DNA of 40,477 bases from Citromicrobium sp. GTDB taxonomy: Bacteria; Pseudomonadota; Alphaproteobacteria; Sphingomonadales; Sphingomonadaceae. The stretch is taken from positions 1-40,477 of the forward strand of contig QFNA01000045.1 of NCBI GenBank assembly GCA_003248395.1, given 5' to 3'. Below the pieces are notes generated by a model. That model searched no databases. It worked only from the letters and a program-made list of their open reading frames with translations, and was not told the origin of the DNA. Below are positions 35,372 to 40,477 of the stretch, piece by piece. Position 1 is the first letter of the stretch, and every line of letters begins with the position of its first letter. The position numbers and the translations under genes were made by a program.

Positions 35372-36781
35372 ATGGCAATTGCAACCGATGTCCTGAAACA
35401 GATCGAGGACGACGGCATCGAATGGGTGGACCTTCGCTTCACCGACCCCAAGGGCAAGTGGCAGCACCTGACGATGGTCGCGAGCACGCTCGACGAGGAC
35501 CAGCTCGAGGACGGGCTGATGTTCGACGGTTCGTCGATTGCGGGCTGGAAGGTCATCAACGAGAGCGACATGATCCTGAAGCCCGATCTGGAGCGGGTCT
35601 ATGTCGATCCCTTCAGTGCCGAGCCGATGATGATCCTGTTCTGCGACATCGTCGAACCCTCGACCGGCGAATGGTATGCGCGCGATCCGCGCACCACTGC
35701 CAAGCGCGCCGAAGCCTATCTGAAGAGCACCGGTATCGGCGACACGATCTATGTCGGGCCCGAGGCGGAATTCTTCATGTTCGACGATGTCCGGTTCGAA
35801 GACGGCTATGCCGCGTCGGGCTATCGCATCGACGACATCGAACTGCCCACGAACACCGGCCGCGAATACGAGAGCGGCAACCTGGCGCACCGTCCGCGTG
35901 CGAAGGGCGGGTATTTCCCTGTCGCCCCGGTCGACAGCGCCGTCGACATCCGCGGTGAGATGGTCTCCACCATGATGGAAATGGGCCTGCCGTGCGACAA
36001 GCACCACCACGAGGTCGCCGCAGCCCAGCACGAGCTTGGCGTGACCTTCGGCACGCTGGTCGAAACCGCCGACAACATGCAAATCTACAAGTATGTCGTG
36101 CACCAGGTCGCGCATATCTATGGCAAGACGGCAACCTTCATGCCCAAGCCGATCAAGGACGATAACGGCAGCGGCATGCATACGCATATGTCGATCTGGG
36201 ACGGCGGCAAGCCGACCTTTGCCGGCAACCAGTATGGCGGCCTGTCCGAAAACTGCCTGTTCTTCATCGGCGGGGTGATCAAGCACGCCAAGGCGCTCAA
36301 TGCCTTCACCAATCCGACGACCAACAGCTACAAGCGGCTGGTTCCGGGCTTCGAGGCTCCGGTGCTGCTCGCCTATTCGGCGCGCAACCGCTCGGCATCG
36401 TGCCGCATTCCCTATGGCGCGGGCGACAAGGCGAAGCGCGTGGAATTCCGCTTCCCCGACGCCATGGCCAATCCCTATCTCGCCTATGCCGCGCTGCTGA
36501 TGGCGGGCCTCGACGGCATCCAGAACAAGATCCATCCGGGCGAAGCGATGGACAAGAACCTCTACGATCTGCCGCCAGCAGAGCTTGCCGACGTGCCGAC
36601 CGTCTGCGGTTCGCTGCGCGAGGCGCTGGAAAGCCTCGAGGCCGATCAGGACTTCCTCGTCAAGGGCGACGTCTTCACCAAGGACCAGATCGAGGCCTAT
36701 GTCGAACTGAAATGGGAAGAGGTGCTGCGCGTCGAAACCACGCCTTGTGCGGCAGAATTCGACATGTACTACAGCGCCTGA
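35372..36781 (+). CDS. glnA: Glutamine synthetase type I
   Basis: Dodecameric enzyme that makes glutamine from glutamate, ammonia and ATP. 469 residues from ATG 35372, after AAAGGAACTACC. Motifs: FDGSSIAGW, GPEAEFFMFD (metal Glu), KGGYFPVAPVD, NGSGMHTHMSIW is here DNGSGMHTHMS, NPTTNSYKRLVPG, RNRSASCRIP, and EFRFPDAMANPYLA. Tyr398 in NLYDLPPAE is the adenylylation site, so activity should be controlled by PII and GlnE. A strong terminator follows. Confidence 0.98.
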   Translation: MAIATDVLKQIEDDGIEWVDLRFTDPKGKWQHLTMVASTLDEDQLEDGLMFDGSSIAGWKVINESDMILKPDLERVYVDPFSAEPMMILFCDIVEPSTGEWYARDPRTTAKRAEAYLKSTGIGDTIYVGPEAEFFMFDDVRFEDGYAASGYRIDDIELPTNTGREYESGNLAHRPRAKGGYFPVAPVDSAVDIRGEMVSTMMEMGLPCDKHHHEVAAAQHELGVTFGTLVETADNMQIYKYVVHQVAHIYGKTATFMPKPIKDDNGSGMHTHMSIWDGGKPTFAGNQYGGLSENCLFFIGGVIKHAKALNAFTNPTTNSYKRLVPGFEAPVLLAYSARNRSASCRIPYGAGDKAKRVEFRFPDAMANPYLAYAALLMAGLDGIQNKIHPGEAMDKNLYDLPPAELADVPTVCGSLREALESLEADQDFLVKGDVFTKDQIEAYVELKWEEVLRVETTPCAAEFDMYYSA

Positions 36782-36839
36782 TTTGCAGCGCTACAGCTGC
36801 GATTAAGCTTGGCGCGCTAAAGCGCCGGCATCACCGAGT

Positions 36840-36869
36840 GGGCGTCCGGAGCAATCCGGGCGCCCTTTT
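36840..36869 (+). terminator. Terminator after glnA
   Basis: An 11-bp stem (GGGCGTCCGGA with TCCGGGCGCCC, one G-U pair) closes a GCAA tetraloop and is followed by TTTT. It lies 59 nt after the glnA stop and ends before the convergent membrane protein gene. Confidence 0.85.
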
Positions 36870-36887
36870 CGTTGGAGGGAATTGCCC

Positions 36888-37547
36888 CTATCGCGTCGCC
36901 AGCATGCCCCTGAGCCCGGCGACGATGAAGGTCGCGATCAGCATGATGGCGAAGAAAAGGGTCAACCAGTCGAGCGCCTGCGGCTGGCCCACCACACCGA
37001 AATGCGTGAGTGCGGCCCAGCCACCCCCCGCAATCACGATAAGCGTATAGGACAGCGCCATCGATTCGTTGTTCACCGCCCGCATGAGCTCGTCCTGGCG
37101 GCGGAACGACACGACATTGGCACCGATCGAGACGATAACCAGCGCAAGAAAACCGATGAGGCCCGGCGTTGCACCGAAGACGGCGCCCTCGCCCGATAGC
37201 GCCGCCAGCATCAAGGCGGCCCCCAATGCACCGCTACCCACGTCGTTCGCCGATAGCATCGCGCGTTGCTCGCGCAGTTCGTCGCCGTCTTCGACATTGA
37301 GGAATTTCTCGCCTGCATCCGGCAGGAAAACACCGAAAGCGATAGCGATCGACAACAGCAAGTAGATCAGTCCGACAAGGAGCGCCGCCTCGCGCGAAAA
37401 GCCGAGCCGATCGACAGCGAATGCATCGACGAACTGCATGACGAGGAAGGTCGCGAGGAAGCCCGCGACACCGCCAATGACGAGCGATCGCGCGGTCTTG
37501 CGTGCGCGGCGCTTCGCTTCGAACGTGTCAGTTTCAGTGTCTGTCAT
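36888..37547 (-). CDS. Membrane protein coupled to an XRE regulator
   Basis: 219 residues; ATG 37547 overlaps the stop of the upstream regulator gene (ATGA). A basic, acidic-start cytoplasmic N-terminus (MTDTETDTFEAKRRARK) is followed by five or six hydrophobic helices, among them SLVIGGVAGFLATFLVMQF, LVGLIYLLLSIAIAFGVFL and LIGFLALVIVSIGANVVSF. A soluble loop of ~30 residues (PDAGEKFLNVEDGDELREQ, then RAMLSANDVG) separates the second and third helices. I do not recognise a named family; small multi-pass proteins paired with XRE repressors are common and may sense a membrane-related signal. No catalytic motif is visible. Confidence 0.7.
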   Translation of the reverse strand: MTDTETDTFEAKRRARKTARSLVIGGVAGFLATFLVMQFVDAFAVDRLGFSREAALLVGLIYLLLSIAIAFGVFLPDAGEKFLNVEDGDELREQRAMLSANDVGSGALGAALMLAALSGEGAVFGATPGLIGFLALVIVSIGANVVSFRRQDELMRAVNNESMALSYTLIVIAGGGWAALTHFGVVGQPQALDWLTLFFAIMLIATFIVAGLRGMLATR

Positions 37548-37750
37548 TCAGAGGGCTCCCATGTGTCGATAAATAGCTCTGGCACCTGCACCGCGAACAG
37601 TTTCGCCATGCGCAATGCAAGCGGCAGGGAGGGATCGTACTTGTCGGTCTCGACCGCATTGATCGTCTGCCGCGAGACGCCGAGCCGGCGCGCAAGCTCG
37701 CCCTGACTCCAGCCCTGCGTCTCGCGATAGTGCTTCAACCGGTTCTTCAC
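37544..37750 (-). CDS. XRE-family HTH regulator (YozG-like)
   Basis: 68 residues from GTG 37750 (MKNRLKHYRETQGWSQGELA), chosen because GAGGAG lies seven bases before; a GTG at 37765 would add five residues. The helix-turn-helix is QGELARRLGVSRQTINAVET, a Cro/C1-type motif, followed by KYDPSLPLALRMAKLF and the short acidic C-terminus typical of this compact subfamily. It probably represses its own operon through the palindromic repeats immediately upstream. Overlap with the downstream membrane protein gene indicates that they act together. Confidence 0.9.
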   Translation of the reverse strand: MKNRLKHYRETQGWSQGELARRLGVSRQTINAVETDKYDPSLPLALRMAKLFAVQVPELFIDTWEPSE

Positions 37751-37768
37751 CGTTCGACTCCTCACCTT

Positions 37769-37819
37769 GTAAAGAGCTCTTTACTGTAAAGACTTCTTGT
37801 CAGTCAAGTGTTCTTTACA
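37769..37819 (-). promoter_or_regulatory. Palindromic operator/promoter of the XRE operon
   Basis: GTAAAGAGCTCTTTAC (37769-37784) is a perfect 16-bp palindrome. Directly beside it, TGTAAAGA (37785-37792) and TCTTTACA (37812-37819) form a second inverted repeat with the same half-site, giving four GTAAAGA half-sites in 51 bp. On the minus strand TTGACT followed 17-18 bases later by GTAAAGA gives a possible -35/-10 pair, with the palindrome over the -10. This is a strong candidate autorepression site for the XRE protein. Confidence 0.7.
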
Positions 37820-37905
37820 CAATCGGCGTGGCAGAAAGCATTTTCCTACATGGGCCATGCATGCCTAATCCCTGCACCTCGATTCGACCGGCAAGAGGTG
37901 ACCCC

Positions 37906-38496
37906 ATGAACCGCAAGGCAATATTCGACCGTGTCAGGCAGTTGCTCGGCAGAGGTTTTCGACAAGAAGAAGTGCGCGCTCTCGACGAGGCGATCGACGA
38001 TGCGCTGGCCAGCCGCGGGCACGTGACGCACGCGCGGACGATCTCCGCGGCGGGGCTGGCGCTGATCAAGGCATTCGAAGGATGCGCGAAGCTGCGGTCC
38101 GACGGGATGGTGCAGGCGTATCCGGACCCGGGAACGGGCGGCGCGCCGTGGACGATCGGCTGGGGCGCGACAGGTCGCGACATCGGTCCTGAGACAGTGT
38201 GGACGCGCCAGCAATGCGACGAGCGTCTCGCGCGCGATTTGCAGCGCTACGCCAGCGAAACGGCGGATGCGATCGGCGACGCGCCGACCACGCAGCCCCA
38301 GTTCGATGCCCTGGCCAGCTTCCATTACAACACCGGGGCCATCGCACGCGCCACGCTGACGCGGCTTCACCGCGAGGGCCAGTTCATCGACGCCGCCGCA
38401 GAGTTCGCTCGGTGGAAATTCGCCGGGGGCCGAGTTTTGCAGGGCCTGGTACGTCGGCGGAGGGCGGAAGCTGCGCTTTACCGAACCGTAGCGTGA
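37906..38496 (+). CDS. GH24 lysozyme (phage-endolysin type)
   Basis: Muramidase that cleaves MurNAc-GlcNAc bonds. 196 residues from ATG 37906 with AGAGGTGA upstream. After a ~50-residue helical N-terminal part (MNRKAIFDRVRQLLGRG) the T4-lysozyme-like domain begins with LIKAFEGCAKLRSDG (catalytic Glu), continues with AYPDPGTGGAPWTIGWG (Asp and Thr of the triad), and has DALASFHYNTG and GLVRRRRAEAALY. No signal peptide or membrane helix is visible, and no holin, spanin or phage gene is nearby, so it is a domesticated or stand-alone gene with unknown export. Confidence 0.85.
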   Translation: MNRKAIFDRVRQLLGRGFRQEEVRALDEAIDDALASRGHVTHARTISAAGLALIKAFEGCAKLRSDGMVQAYPDPGTGGAPWTIGWGATGRDIGPETVWTRQQCDERLARDLQRYASETADAIGDAPTTQPQFDALASFHYNTGAIARATLTRLHREGQFIDAAAEFARWKFAGGRVLQGLVRRRRAEAALYRTVA

Positions 38497-38565
38497 GGGT
38501 TGCTGTCACATTAACCGGAACCGCACGCTCTTGTCCTGCGTTTTCCGGGAAAAAGGAGCTTGATG

Positions 38566-39666
38566 ATGCGTAAGTTGATGGCCGGAGTGGCAGCCATTGC
38601 CCTCGTCGCGACGGGTGCTGTTGCCCAGAATAACGGCAAAGGCAACGGTAACAAGGAGCCAGCCGCAGCGCAGCAGAAGGGCGACCGCAAGGACAACGCG
38701 AAGCGTGGCAACGGCAATGGTGCCAAGGCCGACCGCGGCCAACAGCGGGTGACGAACGGTGCGCGCGGAAATGGAAAAGTCGCAGCTAAAACCAATGGCA
38801 ATGGCAATGGCAATGCAAAGTCCGATCGTGGACCGCAGCAGCGCGAAGCCAAGAGCGAAAACCGCAGGAATTCGGGCAAGGCGAATGGCAATGGAAACGC
38901 AGCTCCCGATCGCCGCGTGGTCGAACGGACTGATCCGGACAATGCACGCCGCGATCGCGCCAAGCGGGCAGTGCGGCCTGCCAATTACGACCGCGATGAC
39001 CGGCGCGACTACGATCGCTATGGACGGACCGACCGGGACCGCGACTTCGACTGGCGCTGGTTGGAGCAGGATCGGGCGCGCACTTTCGTCAAGGGCTGCC
39101 CTCCGGGTCTGGCGAAGAAGCGCAATGGCTGTAACCCTCCCGGTCAGCTAAAGGGGCGGTATTATGATCGCAGCATCTTTGGGTATGACTATCGCCCGCG
39201 TCTGTTTGGACTGACCAATTACCGCAACGATGATTATTATTATCGGGACGGCTATCTGGTCCGTTATGGCAACAATAGCATTTCCAGTTGGATCCCGCTG
39301 TTGGGGGGAGCGCTGGGTATCGGCAATCTCTGGCCCGACGGATATTCGAGCTATGACGTACCAGACTATTATGTCGATTATTACGATCTGGGGGGAACGG
39401 ACCGGTATCGTTATGCGGACAACGTGATTTATCGCATGGACCCGCAGGACGCCGCCATTTCATCGATCGCGGCGCTGATTACGGGTGACCAGTTCGTGGT
39501 CGGCCAGCCCATGCCGTCGGGATACGATGTGTATAATGTGCCTTACAGCTATCGCGACCGGTATTACGACACGCCGCAATCCCACTATCGATATTCGGAT
39601 GGGCGCGTGTATCAGATCGACCCCGAAACACAGTTGATCGCCGCAGTTATCGATCTGCTGGTTTAA
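38566..39666 (+). CDS. Secreted Asn/Gly-rich protein with triplicated Tyr-rich module
   Basis: 366 residues from ATG 38566, seven bases after AAGGAG (ATG 38563 is also possible). A signal peptide ends at GAVAQ. Residues ~22-115 are low complexity, with many NGNG and NGK units and basic residues. Residues ~140-170 are rich in Arg, Asp and Tyr. TFVKGCPPGLAKKRNGCNPPGQ resembles a Cys/Pro motif common before RcnB-like domains. The last ~140 residues contain three related blocks: YYYRDGYLVRYGNN, YRYADNVIYRMDP and YRYSDGRVYQIDP, each followed by a hydrophobic helix, with GYDVYNVP-like linkers. Function unknown; an extracellular or periplasmic structural or polymer-binding role is inferred. Confidence 0.75.
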   Translation: MRKLMAGVAAIALVATGAVAQNNGKGNGNKEPAAAQQKGDRKDNAKRGNGNGAKADRGQQRVTNGARGNGKVAAKTNGNGNGNAKSDRGPQQREAKSENRRNSGKANGNGNAAPDRRVVERTDPDNARRDRAKRAVRPANYDRDDRRDYDRYGRTDRDRDFDWRWLEQDRARTFVKGCPPGLAKKRNGCNPPGQLKGRYYDRSIFGYDYRPRLFGLTNYRNDDYYYRDGYLVRYGNNSISSWIPLLGGALGIGNLWPDGYSSYDVPDYYVDYYDLGGTDRYRYADNVIYRMDPQDAAISSIAALITGDQFVVGQPMPSGYDVYNVPYSYRDRYYDTPQSHYRYSDGRVYQIDPETQLIAAVIDLLV

Positions 39667-39680
39667 GGAGAGCCCGTTTC

Positions 39681-40262
39681 GTGAAACCATCCAATTCGAA
39701 TGGCGTGATATTAGCCGCAATGGTCGCATCGCTGGTCGTTCTGTCGGCATGTAGTAAGACCGATGAAAGCGCTGGGGAGCCCAGCGGAACACGAGCGGAA
39801 CACACAAAGACACTGGCGGAGTCTCTGGCTGAAATGCCCGACCTTTCGCAATTCGGCACTGCTCTAGAGACAGCACAACTTGGCTCGATCTTCGATGGGC
39901 CGGGAAGTTATACCTTGCTCGCCCCGACCAATGCCGCTTTCACGGCGATAGCGGACGAGGCGACGGTGTTGATGACAGAAGAGCAGCGGCCGGTGCTGGT
40001 CGCCGTGGTGCGCGAGCATATCCTGCCTGGTCACCTGACGACGGGGAATATTTCGCAAGCAATCGATTCCAAGGGTGGCCCGGTGACCGTCACGACGCTC
40101 GGCGGGACGGATGTGACCTTCTCCAGGATTGGCGATGTGATCACAGTTGATAATGGAGCGGGATCGACCGCGACCCTCGCGGGCCCGGAAGCCATCGCAT
40201 CCAATGGAACAATCATCCCGCTAGACGCTATTCTGATCCCAGAGGAACAGCCTGACGCCTGA
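39681..40262 (+). CDS. Fasciclin (FAS1) domain lipoprotein
   Basis: 193 residues from GTG 39681, 14 nt behind the Tyr-module protein gene and with AAGGAG upstream. Lipobox LSAC at residue ~23. One FAS1 domain: YTLLAPTNAAFTAI (H1-like motif), VREHILPGHLTTGNI, the VTTLGGTDVTF strand and SNGTIIPLDAILIP (H2-like end). FAS1 domains mediate adhesion or bind polysaccharide and protein in the extracellular matrix. With the preceding gene it forms an apparent two-gene operon ended by a strong terminator, suggesting a shared surface role. Confidence 0.9.
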   Translation: MKPSNSNGVILAAMVASLVVLSACSKTDESAGEPSGTRAEHTKTLAESLAEMPDLSQFGTALETAQLGSIFDGPGSYTLLAPTNAAFTAIADEATVLMTEEQRPVLVAVVREHILPGHLTTGNISQAIDSKGGPVTVTTLGGTDVTFSRIGDVITVDNGAGSTATLAGPEAIASNGTIIPLDAILIPEEQPDA

Positions 40263-40291
40263 CCACATCGTTCGGTTCGACCCTTGATCTC

Positions 40292-40330
40292 AATCGGGTC
40301 CGACGCCTTGTCGTGTCGGACCCGATTTTT
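40292..40330 (+). terminator. Terminator after the fasciclin gene
   Basis: A perfect 13-bp stem (AATCGGGTCCGAC with GTCGGACCCGATT) with a ten-base loop, followed by TTTTT at 40326-40330. It lies 30 nt after the FAS1 gene stop and faces a convergent partial gene. Confidence 0.9.
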
Positions 40331-40371
40331 ACGCCCTGTCCACGCGATGCTTCGCGACCAGCGCGGCGACA

Positions 40372-40476
40372 TCAATAATCGCGTTCGATCTCTGCAACGA
40401 TGCTCTCGCGACCGATGGTCGAGACGCTGGCGAGGATGGAGAGCCAGCTGGTGATGCGGAACTCTGCCTCGGTCGC
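40372..40476 (-). CDS. Unidentified gene, 3' end only
   Basis: Thirty-four codons enter from the right edge and end at TGA 40374-40372, reading ATEAEFRITSWLSIL then ASVSTIGRESIVAEIERDY. Third codon positions are GC-rich, as in coding DNA of this window, and no stop interrupts. The fragment is too short to assign to a family. It is convergent with the fasciclin gene. Confidence 0.4.
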   Translation of the reverse strand, partial: ATEAEFRITSWLSILASVSTIGRESIVAEIERDY

Positions 40477-40477
40477 G

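Noticed and set aside
37828..37905. Longer N-terminus for the lysozyme that might hold a signal peptide
   Set aside because: The extra 26 residues contain no hydrophobic core, and a ribosome site precedes ATG 37906.
38750..38910. Possible CRISPR or tandem-repeat array
   Set aside because: The AATGGC repeats are coding NG units without spacers and are in frame with the secreted protein.
40031..40375. Minus-strand frame running across the fasciclin terminator
   Set aside because: It covers a strong terminator and the antisense of the FAS1 gene, with no coding signature.

Overview
The window reads as a chromosomal segment of a GC-rich alphaproteobacterium. The gene families, the compact cell-wall cluster and the style of the FtsA, FtsZ and FtsL proteins fit Sphingomonadales, most likely an Erythrobacter-like member of Erythrobacteraceae. 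That placement is inference from recognised proteins, not from a search. No tRNA, rRNA, insertion sequence, integrase, prophage or CRISPR array was seen.

Layout. 1-786 is the 3' end of a GH97 alpha-glucosidase on the plus strand, closed by a bidirectional hairpin shared with a convergent poly-proline lipoprotein gene. 890-5458 (minus) holds that lipoprotein, a Bax-inhibitor-1 membrane protein, a YbjN-family protein and a TPR-SPOR periplasmic protein. 5542-24294 (minus) is a complete division and cell wall (dcw) cluster in transcription order mraZ, rsmH, ftsL, ftsI, murE, murF, mraY, murD, ftsW, murG, murC, murB, ddl, ftsQ, ftsA, ftsZ. Most neighbours overlap by ATGA, GTGA or TGATG, which implies translational coupling. 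Together they make the UDP-MurNAc-pentapeptide and lipid II and build the divisome. 24642-27147 (minus) carries a lipoprotein, a small Pro/Ala-rich membrane protein, a cysteine synthase and a 2Fe-2S ferredoxin. 27239-30265 has a DNA glycosylase, an SDR oxidoreductase, a pterin dehydratase and ccmAB. 30290-34684 has methionine aminopeptidase, a DUF3298-like lipoprotein, an M17 aminopeptidase, an SH3-like protein and argC. 34924-36781 is glnB-glnA behind a probable sigma-54 promoter. 36888-37750 is an XRE regulator coupled to a membrane protein, with a striking palindromic operator. 37906-40262 has a GH24 lysozyme, an Asn/Gly-rich secreted protein with a triplicated Tyr-rich module, and a fasciclin lipoprotein. 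The window ends in the 3' part of an unidentified minus-strand gene.

The most unusual observation is a set of internal deletion-plus-frameshift scars in otherwise well preserved essential genes: murG (near 13130), murD (near 16300, removing the ATP-binding P-loop) and map (near 30465, removing a metal-ligand region), with a doubtful fourth at the 5' end of the cysteine synthase. In murG the shift places murG and murC in one continuous reading frame. Because these genes are normally essential and single-copy, a sequence or assembly fault is the first explanation to test. A real MurG-MurC fusion would be novel.

I did not find convincing evidence of a wholly new multi-gene system. The best candidates for under-described biology are the XRE/membrane pair with its operator, the Tyr-repeat protein with its FAS1 partner, and the TPR-SPOR protein behind ftsZ.
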